Origin: a bacterium
GTDB taxonomy: Bacteria; Pseudomonadota; Alphaproteobacteria; SP197
Direction: 5' to 3'
Assembly (NCBI GenBank): GCA_028821455.1
Contig: JAPPGE010000090.1
Location: 1 to 58,857 of the forward strand
Length of the DNA: 58,857 bases
In this document: in pieces, positions 45,732 to 52,969 of the stretch
How positions within the stretch are numbered: position 1 is the stretch's first letter
Layout of the letters: each line of letters starts with the position of its first letter
Program-made: the position numbers and the translations under genes
Notes under the pieces: generated by a model
Told to the model about the DNA's origin: nothing
Databases searched by the model: none
The model's input: only the letters and a program-made list of their open reading frames with translations

Positions 45732-46706
45732 TTGGGCGAAGGCGTTCTCACTCCCCAGACCCAGGCGTTTCACGGCACGGCGCCGCTCCCGCGGCGCGAA
45801 CTGAAGACGCTGATGCGGCGCTCCGATCTCCCGGCTCTCATCCGTCTGCCGCTATGGTACGGCGTGCTGGCCTCCACGGCCCTGCTGGTGTGGACGGCGC
45901 TCGGCACCTGGTGGGTCGTTCCCGCGATGTTCGTCCACGGCGTGGTTCTGGTCCATCACTTCTCGCTGCAGCACGAGTGCATACACTTTACCGCGTTCCG
46001 CACGCGACGGATCAACGAGTGGGTCGCGGCGTGGTGCGGCTTCTGGATTTGCGTCCCGCCCATCTACTTCCGCTACGAGCATTGCGATCATCACACGCAC
46101 ACGCAGATCGTGGGTCGCGATCCCGAGTTGATCCCCCTGTCCGGTTCCGTTTGGGGGCATGTTGCCTATCTGTCGTCCGTACCCTACTGGCGCGGCATGC
46201 TGGGCGGCCTTCTCAACCACGCACGGGGGCGCCTGAGCGCAGCCGAGAGGCGCTTCGTTCCGCCGGAGGAGCGAAGGGCGGTCGCGTTGGAGGCGCGCGT
46301 GTTCCTCGCTCTCTATCTCGCCGTTGCCGCGGCCATGGTCGTCTTCGACTGGTGGGCGCCGCTCTGGTTCTGGTGGCTGCCGGTCTTCCTGGGCGAACCC
46401 GTCATGCGTCTCATCCGCATGACGGAGCACGTCGGCCGGCCCAATGTGCGCGACATGACGACCAACACGCGCACCACCCTGGTGTCCTGGCCCTGGCGCT
46501 TCCTGGCGTGGAACATGCCGTTCCATGCGGAACACCACTTCGCTCCGTCGGTTCCGTTCCATGCCCTGCCCGCGCTTCACGAGAAACTGAAGGGACGCCT
46601 CTACGTCGAAGCCGGTGGCTACCTCGGCGTCCACCGGGGTATCGTTGACCAGATTACGGGCCGGGCTGAGCGCCTCGGCAACCACGTAGGCACCGATGCG
46701 AGATGA
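45732..46706 (+). CDS. Membrane fatty-acid-desaturase-family oxygenase
   Basis: An integral membrane diiron enzyme, 324 residues from a TTG at 45732 (AGGGGCGGG upstream; an ATG at 45813 would also work). Histidine boxes are HECIH (81-85), HCDHH (117-121) and HAEHHFAP near residue 270, and about four hydrophobic segments surround them. The family includes fatty-acid desaturases but also hydroxylases such as alkane or carotenoid hydroxylases. It overlaps the Rieske ferredoxin gene by 11 bp; such a partner would supply electrons. The substrate is unknown. Confidence 0.82.
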   Translation: MGEGVLTPQTQAFHGTAPLPRRELKTLMRRSDLPALIRLPLWYGVLASTALLVWTALGTWWVVPAMFVHGVVLVHHFSLQHECIHFTAFRTRRINEWVAAWCGFWICVPPIYFRYEHCDHHTHTQIVGRDPELIPLSGSVWGHVAYLSSVPYWRGMLGGLLNHARGRLSAAERRFVPPEERRAVALEARVFLALYLAVAAAMVVFDWWAPLWFWWLPVFLGEPVMRLIRMTEHVGRPNVRDMTTNTRTTLVSWPWRFLAWNMPFHAEHHFAPSVPFHALPALHEKLKGRLYVEAGGYLGVHRGIVDQITGRAERLGNHVGTDAR

Positions 46707-47013
46707 ACGTTGGCGAGATCTGATCGCCGTCGCCCGTCTTGATCGCGGAGATGTGACGCCCGCGCTTCTCGACGGTCGACATCTGGCCGTCTACGACACC
46801 CCGGGCGGCATCCACGTGACGTCGGCCCGCTGCAGCCATGGCGGCGCAGATCTGTGCGACGGCTATCTCGACGGTTTCCGGATCGAGTGCCCGCTGCACC
46901 AGGGGTGTTTCGACATCCGCTCCGGCGAGGCCACCGGTCGTCCGGCGACGCGGCCCATCAGGGTCTATGTCTGCCGTGTCGTTGACGGGATGGTGCAGAT
47001 CGACTGGACGTAG
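46696..47013 (+). CDS. Rieske [2Fe-2S] ferredoxin-like protein
   Basis: 105 residues, a stand-alone Rieske domain of the NirD/ferredoxin-component type. Ligands are Cys46-x-His48 (CSHGG) and Cys65-x2-His68 (CPLHQG). There is no membrane anchor or signal. Its ATG lies inside the end of the desaturase-family gene, so the two are coupled and probably work as electron donor and oxygenase. Confidence 0.9.
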   Translation: MRDERWRDLIAVARLDRGDVTPALLDGRHLAVYDTPGGIHVTSARCSHGGADLCDGYLDGFRIECPLHQGCFDIRSGEATGRPATRPIRVYVCRVVDGMVQIDWT

Positions 47014-47094
47014 GCACGATCATCCACACCGGCTGCGGGACGGCCCCGCGTCCCGGCGTCATGGGCGGCCCTTGGTCCTACAGACGCAAACGAA

Positions 47095-47120
47095 AAGGGC
47101 CCGGCGAACGCCGGGCCCTT
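47095..47120 (-). terminator. Intrinsic terminator, probably bidirectional
   Basis: A 12-bp perfect stem (47095-47106 with 47109-47120) rich in GC. Read on the minus strand it ends in CCCTTTT, giving the T-run expected for the binding-protein gene. On the plus strand it ends in CCCTTCG and may also stop transcription from the Rieske gene. Confidence 0.8.
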
Positions 47121-47139
47121 CGTATCGTACCGGGAACGA

Positions 47140-48744
47140 TCAGACGGTGCCTTCGGCGAACCACCAGCGCTCCGGTGCGCGGTTCCCGTCAAGCGACCAC
47201 TCGCCCGACACGCTCTCGGTGTGCCGCACGTTGAGCCCGGTGGCCCAGATGTAGTTGCGGAAGAACGGCACGATCGTGCCGCCGTCGTCACGCACGAGCC
47301 ATTGCATCTCGGAGTACATCTCCGCGCGGAGATTGTCGTCGAGTTCGGCACGAGCCTGGATCAGCAACTCATCGAAGCGCCCGTTCTGCCAATGCGCGTC
47401 GTTCCAGGGCGCGGGGCCGTAGTAGCCCAGCGAGAAGATCATGTCGGGCGTGGGACGCGGACCCCAGCCGCACAGGACGAACGGCTTGACGAGCCAGACG
47501 TTCGACCAGTAGCCGTCTTCCGCCTCGCGGATGACGTTGACGTCGATGCCCGCGGCCTTGGCCTTCTCCTGGTAGAGGACCGAGAAATCGACGCCGCCGA
47601 CGAACGGCACTTCCGAGGTCGAGAAGTCGACGGCGAGGCTCTCCATGCCGGCCTGCTGGAGATGCCACTTCGCCTTGTCGGGATCGTACACCCGTTGCTC
47701 GATATCGGGATCGAAGTAGGGCATCGTCGGAGGGATGGGATGATCGTTGCCGACCGTGCCATGACCGCGCAGCACGACGTCGAGCGCGGCCTCGCGATCG
47801 AGGGCGTGCTTCAGGGCCAGACGGACGTTGACATCGTCGAACGGCGCAACATCCGTGTGCATGGGCATGCTGGCGTGCTGGCCGGTCGCAATCTCCTCGA
47901 CGATCACATTCTGGTTCTGGGCGAGGAGATCCGCGGTCTTCGGGTCGGCCTCGATCATGGCGTCGAACTGGCCGGTCTGAACACCTGCCTCGCGCGCGAT
48001 CACATCGGTCACCTGATGGATCTCGACGGTATCGAAGTTCGCCTTGCCCTCCTTGTAGTAGTTGGGGTTCCTCGAACCGATGCCCACGATGCCCGGTTCG
48101 AACTCCTCCAGCACATAGCCGCCCAGGCCGACTCCGCTCCAGTCGATGCTGCCCGCGCCATCGGACGGGAACATGACGAAATGATAGTCGGTCATGATGT
48201 AGGGCAGATCGGCGTTGCCGGTCTCGAGATCGATCCGCACGGTGTGGGCGTCCTCGGCCGTGATGTCGGTTACCGTCGAGAGCAACGCCGTGCCGCCCGA
48301 GGTCGAGTTCGGGCCGCGGTGATGGTTGAGCGAGGCAACCGCGTCGTCGGCCGTGAAGCTCTTGCCGTTGTGGAACTCCACACCCTTGTGCAGCTTGAAG
48401 AACCAGGTCTTGGCGTCCGGCGTCGCTTCCCAGCTCTCGGCGGCATCGGGACCCAACGTGTTATCGGGTGTGATTTCAGTCAGATTGTTGGTGATCATCC
48501 GCGGCAGGAAAATCTGGAAGGTCGACTCGTAGGTCGCCGGATCCAGGCTGTCGGTGGTGTTGCCATCGTCCACCGCAATACGGAACGTGCCGCCCTTCGT
48601 CGGCGTTTCGGCAAGCGCGGCGCTGTTCGCGAGTGTGCCAGCCGCGGCGGCCGTCACGCCGAGCGCGGTCGCCTGCTGGATGAAGTCGCGGCGGTTGATG
48701 CGACCGTCAAGCGCCGCGCGTTTCAGATCTTTCAATGTGGTCAT
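47140..48744 (-). CDS. Tat-exported ABC transporter substrate-binding protein, family 5
   Basis: 534 residues. The N-terminus NRRDFIQQATALGVTAAAAG is a twin-arginine signal followed by a hydrophobic run, so it is exported folded. The mature protein is SBP_bac_5: SWEATPDAKTWFFKLHKGVEFHNGKSFTADDAVASLNHHRG and VNVRLALKHALDREAALDVV are typical. No permease or ATPase genes are adjacent, so it is an orphan receptor here, possibly sharing the importer at 29-33 kb. Expression ends at the terminator 20 bp downstream. Confidence 0.88.
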   Translation of the reverse strand: MTTLKDLKRAALDGRINRRDFIQQATALGVTAAAAGTLANSAALAETPTKGGTFRIAVDDGNTTDSLDPATYESTFQIFLPRMITNNLTEITPDNTLGPDAAESWEATPDAKTWFFKLHKGVEFHNGKSFTADDAVASLNHHRGPNSTSGGTALLSTVTDITAEDAHTVRIDLETGNADLPYIMTDYHFVMFPSDGAGSIDWSGVGLGGYVLEEFEPGIVGIGSRNPNYYKEGKANFDTVEIHQVTDVIAREAGVQTGQFDAMIEADPKTADLLAQNQNVIVEEIATGQHASMPMHTDVAPFDDVNVRLALKHALDREAALDVVLRGHGTVGNDHPIPPTMPYFDPDIEQRVYDPDKAKWHLQQAGMESLAVDFSTSEVPFVGGVDFSVLYQEKAKAAGIDVNVIREAEDGYWSNVWLVKPFVLCGWGPRPTPDMIFSLGYYGPAPWNDAHWQNGRFDELLIQARAELDDNLRAEMYSEMQWLVRDDGGTIVPFFRNYIWATGLNVRHTESVSGEWSLDGNRAPERWWFAEGTV

Positions 48745-49539
48745 GAATCCTCTCTTGGCCTAGTTCCAGTCCGGGACGCATACCCGCCCTCGGGACTGGG
48801 GAGAGGGTATCTCCGATCATGATCCGAAGTAAAATCCGGGATGTGCCGCCGGCGCTGCAGGCGGAGAAGGGCCGGCCGTGATTGACGCCGGTCGGGACCA
48901 TTTCGCTGGCCGCCCGGCGCCGAAGCGGGTGGCCTGCCTACAGGTGTGGGCAGTATGCAGGACTCGCAGATCGTCGCCCGGGAGGTCGCGGGGCGTGCCG
49001 GCCTTCGAGAAACCGCAGTGGACCCTCGGCGGCGGCACGGGCATCGCAGGGATCGTCGGGCCGGAAGGTCAAGCAGGTTGCGGCCGAACAGAGTCCGGTC
49101 CGGCATGGCGCAACCCCATCTCCGGACTCCCGGCGTCCTCACGCGAGACGACCTCTGCTCGAGGAACACGGCGGTCGTCGCGCCCGGTCGAATCGATCGC
49201 TGTGCGCGTGGCACGCGAACAGCGGCACGGCTCGTCGTGTTGCATGTTCACGCACAGACTTCCGTCGGCGAATCGTTCCTGCATCGCTCACCGATCGACT
49301 CCGCCTTGTCCCCTGAATTCACGGAACCGACCGGGGCCGGGCCCGATGGGGCAGTGGTGAGAGCCATGAGCGGCCGGTCGTGGTTCGCCGCGGCCCGCGA
49401 CGACGCCCGCGAGAGCGGCAATCCCTCCCCGCGCGGCGACCGAACGGGCGACACGAAACCGGGTGAACCGTGAGGATCTTTTCGCCGGAAGTCCCGGTGA
49501 TGTAGTGTTCGAGCCCGAATTCGGCCTTGGGAGGACAGT
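48745..49539. other. Divergent intergenic region of about 800 bp without a gene
   Basis: It lies between the binding-protein gene (minus) and the homocysteine methyltransferase gene (plus). I found no frame with protein family character and no clear RNA. It probably holds the two promoters. A GGAGG at 49529-49533 region serves the downstream GTG start. Confidence 0.45.
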
Positions 49540-50496
49540 GTGAGCGCATATGCCGATCTTGAAAGGCGCTTGGCGCAGCGCGAGGTCATCCTGCTCGATG
49601 GCGCCATCGGTACCAGGCTCCAGAGCATGGGCGTGCCCATGTCCGGGCTTGCCTGGGCAGCGGCCGCGCTGGAAACCCACCCCTTCACCGTGCGGCGCAT
49701 GCACGAAGAGTACATCGCGGCCGGCGCTGACATTATCACCACAAACACCTACTCATCGGCGCGCCACAACCTCGAGCCCATTGGTCTGGGCGACAAGCTT
49801 GTCGAACTCAACTTGCGCGCCGTCATGCTGGCAGAGGACGCCCGCGACAGGAAGGCGAGGGGCCGCCCGGTGCTGATTGCCGGCTCCGTCTCGAACTTCG
49901 GCCTGCGGGTCGCCTGCGAGGGAGACTACGAGGAGCGGCGGAGCGAGACGTCCGAGGCCCAGGCCCGGGCGAATCTCCGCCAGCAGGCCGACTTGCTGGC
50001 CGAGGCCGGAGTCGATTTCCTGATCGCCGAATCGACCGGTGGCAATGTTCATCGCAAGTGGGTTGTCGAGGCGTGCCTGGCGACCGGCCTGCCGGTGTGG
50101 CCCGGCTTCAAGGTCAGGCAGGACGAGGGCGAAGAGATGCCCCGGCTCGGCTATTCGTCGCCCCAGACCATCGCCGAGGGTTTCGACGAGGTGATGGCGC
50201 TCGGCGGCGACGTGGTTTGCCTCTTCCATTCGCCGATCAGGGCGACCGACGCGGCACTCGACGTCGTGCGCGCCAGGTGGCAGGGACCGGTCTGCGTCTA
50301 CCCCGAAGCCGAGCGCATGGATTATGTCGATACCTACCGTGACCGGGGAAGGGCGACTCCGGTGACGCCCGACGAGTTCACGGCATGGACCAGGGAGTGT
50401 GTCGCGGCCGGCGTGCAGGTGGTAGGAGGTTGCTGCGGCATCGAGATCGAGCATATCCGGCCGTTGCGCGACGCACTGCCGACACATCTTTCCTGA
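49540..50496 (+). CDS. Homocysteine S-methyltransferase-family protein
   Basis: 318 residues, (beta/alpha)8 barrel with LLDGAIGTRLQSMGVP at the N-terminus. Zinc ligands are Cys227 (GDVVCLF) and the Cys298/Cys299 pair in GGCCG. Family members move a methyl group from S-methylmethionine or betaine to homocysteine. The start is GTG at 49540 with GGAGG 6 nt upstream. The setting among MttB, betaine-type enzymes and metZ makes a betaine- or methylamine-derived donor plausible; the donor cannot be read from sequence. Confidence 0.82.
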   Translation: MSAYADLERRLAQREVILLDGAIGTRLQSMGVPMSGLAWAAAALETHPFTVRRMHEEYIAAGADIITTNTYSSARHNLEPIGLGDKLVELNLRAVMLAEDARDRKARGRPVLIAGSVSNFGLRVACEGDYEERRSETSEAQARANLRQQADLLAEAGVDFLIAESTGGNVHRKWVVEACLATGLPVWPGFKVRQDEGEEMPRLGYSSPQTIAEGFDEVMALGGDVVCLFHSPIRATDAALDVVRARWQGPVCVYPEAERMDYVDTYRDRGRATPVTPDEFTAWTRECVAAGVQVVGGCCGIEIEHIRPLRDALPTHLS

Positions 50497-50907
50497 CGGC
50501 GTCGAACGCCTGCAGCTCGCCCCGGGACGGGCTTCGCCGACGGCCCGGTCCGTGACGGGAACATCCCCGCCGGACCGATTGCAGACGTCGTCGAGCGCCG
50601 CCTCGCCTCTGCTGGCAGACCGCGCCGGCATCGGCAAGAGCAGGGGCGCTGATCAGGCGGAAGGGGCGGCCGCTGCGGCCGACATTCGGGTTGGCGCGAT
50701 CGGCTCCGGGTACCTCACTGCAAGAAACCGGACGTCATCCGGTTTCTCTTCCTGCGCGTTGTCCCCTTGCGGATCATGCAGGCACCGGCATGAGCGGCAG
50801 ACATGCCGGGGCAACTGCGTAGGGAGGTTGTCGGGTCCGTGAACGGCCCGGTCGATCGAAGGAAGGCGGCGTGACGATGTCAACCTCTCCATGTAGAGTC
50901 CCGATGA
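50497..50907. other. Intergenic stretch with one terminator-like hairpin
   Basis: No gene is supported between the homocysteine methyltransferase gene and the truncated TPR frame. The only clear structure is the hairpin at 50724-50746. Confidence 0.45.
50724..50746 (+). terminator. Terminator-like hairpin
   Basis: GAAACCGGA-CGTCA-TCCGGTTTC forms a 9-bp stem with a 5-nt loop, followed by TCTT. It lies about 230 nt after the homocysteine methyltransferase gene and may end its transcript. Confidence 0.6.
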
Positions 50908-51285
50908 CCATGGATCAGGAGAAGGGTTGCAGTACCGGGAAGGCTCCGCGCCGGGTCGCTCGACCTTGCGCGGACTGTCTTGGCGGAGGGGACATTCATC
51001 GAGGCCGCCAGGATTGCCGAAGGTCTCGGAACGCCGGCCGGTTTCATGTTGGCAGCGTGGTCCCTGCAGGTCCATGGCCACTTTGTCTCAGGAGAGGACC
51101 AGAGGGGCCGGCACCTCGGACAGGCCATCGATCTTGCAACCGAAGCCTCCAGTGCCGACTCGGACAACGCCAAAGCCCAGGTACAGTTCGCCACCGCCAT
51201 CGGCCGCCATGCGGAGGCGATCGTTTCCTTCGAGGCATCGAACCAGGCTGGCAACAGGACCCGGACCGATGGTCAGGAGAGTTGA
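50908..51285 (+). pseudogene. Truncated TPR-like protein remnant
   Basis: The frame is open from 50908, has no good start, and carries a coherent segment: LAEGTFIEAARIAEGLGTPA, then a helical stretch ending NAKAQVQFATAIGRHAEAI. This looks like the N-terminal TPR-type half of a secreted helical-repeat protein that is normally about twice as long. After GRHAEAI the reading loses that character and stops. Signal peptide and C-terminal half are missing, so I treat it as a broken gene. Confidence 0.5.
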
Positions 51286-51286
51286 G

Positions 51287-51766
51287 ATGAACGGTGACGA
51301 CCCGCTGTTTACAGACATCTACCAGGTGGACGTGCCCGAATCATGGACGGATCACTACGGCCACATGAACGAAGGATACTTCGTGGTTGCGGCCAGTGAC
51401 GCCTCATGGGCGTTCCAGGCTCACCTCGATATCGGCACCGCCTACTACGACAGGACAGGATGCGCCCTGGTGACGGTGGAAACGCATGTCCGCTATCTTG
51501 CAGAAGTGTCGAGGGGCGAAAGTCTTTCCTTCGACAGCCTTGTCATCGGACATGATGCCAAACGCCTCCACATCGGTCATGTCTTTCGTGTCGGTGAACG
51601 ACCGTGCGGGACCATCGAGTGCATGTGGCTCCATCTCGATCACCGGGCGGGACGAACGAAGCCCTTTTCGCCGGACATCGATTCACGCCTTGCGGCGCTG
51701 GCATGGGAGGAGCCGCCGGAGTGGGCCGGGCGCCATATCGGGCTCGCCAGGGGCGCGCGCCGGTGA
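51287..51766 (+). CDS. Hotdog-fold thioesterase, betainyl-CoA thioesterase-like
   Basis: 159 residues, 4HBT-type hotdog. The N-terminal VPESWTDHYGHMNEGYFVVAASDAS contains the Asp/His-Asn active-site region (DHYGHMN). TGCALVTVETHVRYLAEVSRGESL and IGHDAKRLHIGHVF follow, as in the thioesterases of carnitine catabolism (betainyl-CoA thiolesterase or the C-terminal part of L-carnitine dehydrogenase). The ATG at 51287 has AGGAG about 8 nt upstream. If correct, it releases glycine betaine from betainyl-CoA, fitting the quaternary-amine theme of the region. Confidence 0.72.
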   Translation: MNGDDPLFTDIYQVDVPESWTDHYGHMNEGYFVVAASDASWAFQAHLDIGTAYYDRTGCALVTVETHVRYLAEVSRGESLSFDSLVIGHDAKRLHIGHVFRVGERPCGTIECMWLHLDHRAGRTKPFSPDIDSRLAALAWEEPPEWAGRHIGLARGARR

Positions 51767-51841
51767 GCCGCAGTCCGGTGACTCCAATCCCCGGTCGCTC
51801 TGCGCTATAGTATCGCTCCAGAGAACAGTCATCACCGGCAC

Positions 51842-52969
51842 ATGGCCCGTGATGAATCCGGCACCATGAAATTCTCCCACATTCTCGCTGTTGTCTTCGC
51901 GATAGGTGCTGCAGCTTGGGTGCTGTCCGGCAATCTCGGCGACGATGTGCCCGCAGCAGAGGGCGATGCAGAGCCTGCGCCGGAAACCGTGATCGAGGCG
52001 TCGCCTGCCATCTCTGTCAGGGTCGCGACGAGTGTCGCGACACCCCATGCGCTCGAACTGACCCTGACGGGACAGACGGCCGCCGAGAGAATTGTGGCGA
52101 TCAGCGCACGGACAGGGGGTCGTGTCGACTCCGTTGAGGTACGGGAGGGTGATTTCGTTGACGCCGGCGACCTGATCGTCCGGTTGGCCCCCGACGATCG
52201 CATGGAACGCCTGGAGAGGGCCCGGTCAAGCGTCCGTCTGCGTGAAATCGAACATGAGGCGGCGTCCAGGCTGGCAGAGAGCGGTTGGCAGTCAGAAGCC
52301 GCGGAGGCCGAAGCGCTGGCCCAGCTCGACCAGGCGCGGTCCGACCTCGCGGCCATCCTTCTCGAAATCGAGCGCACGCGAATCAAGGCGCCGATATCGG
52401 GCATTCTCGAGGAACTCGACGTCGAGGAGGGATCGATCGTCTTCAGCGGTGCAGTCGCCGACACGCTCGGCAAGATCGTGGATCTCGATCCGATCACCGT
52501 TGTCGGATTTGTCAGCGAAACCCGGGTGGCGAGCATCGAGACAGGGGTCCGGGGCATGGTGACACTGGCGACGGGAGAGACCGTGACAGGAGTGGTGCGC
52601 TACATCGCCAGAACTGCTGATGAACGGACCCGGACCTACAGGATCGAACTGGACATTCCCAACCCGCAGCACACCATTCCGGCTGGCATGACAACGCTTG
52701 TGAGGCTGCCGCTGGCGACTGTCCCCAGCCACTTCCTTTCACCTTCGATCCTGTCTCTCGATGACGCTGGCACGCTCGGCGTCAAGATCATCAGCGGGGA
52801 GTCGACGGTCCGCTTTCTTCCGGTGACGATCATTTCTGCGGAAGCCGATGGCTATCACGTCGCCGGGCTCCCTGAACGGGTGACGCTGATCACCGTCGGT
52901 CATGAATTCGTCAGCGACGGAGAATCCGTCACTCCGGTCTACGTCGACAGTTCTTCGGGGACATTGTGA
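51842..52969 (+). CDS. RND efflux periplasmic adaptor (membrane fusion protein)
   Basis: 375 residues. An N-terminal membrane anchor (MKFSHILAVVFAIGAAAWVL, from a second possible ATG at 51866) precedes a barrel-sandwich hybrid domain (GGRVDSVEVREGDFVDAGDLIVRL), a short coiled-coil hairpin at about 120-175, the second lipoyl half (IKAPISGILEELDVEEGSIV) and a beta-barrel domain. It connects the RND pump to an outer-membrane channel, which is not encoded here. It overlaps the pump gene by 4 bp. Confidence 0.9.
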   Translation: MARDESGTMKFSHILAVVFAIGAAAWVLSGNLGDDVPAAEGDAEPAPETVIEASPAISVRVATSVATPHALELTLTGQTAAERIVAISARTGGRVDSVEVREGDFVDAGDLIVRLAPDDRMERLERARSSVRLREIEHEAASRLAESGWQSEAAEAEALAQLDQARSDLAAILLEIERTRIKAPISGILEELDVEEGSIVFSGAVADTLGKIVDLDPITVVGFVSETRVASIETGVRGMVTLATGETVTGVVRYIARTADERTRTYRIELDIPNPQHTIPAGMTTLVRLPLATVPSHFLSPSILSLDDAGTLGVKIISGESTVRFLPVTIISAEADGYHVAGLPERVTLITVGHEFVSDGESVTPVYVDSSSGTL

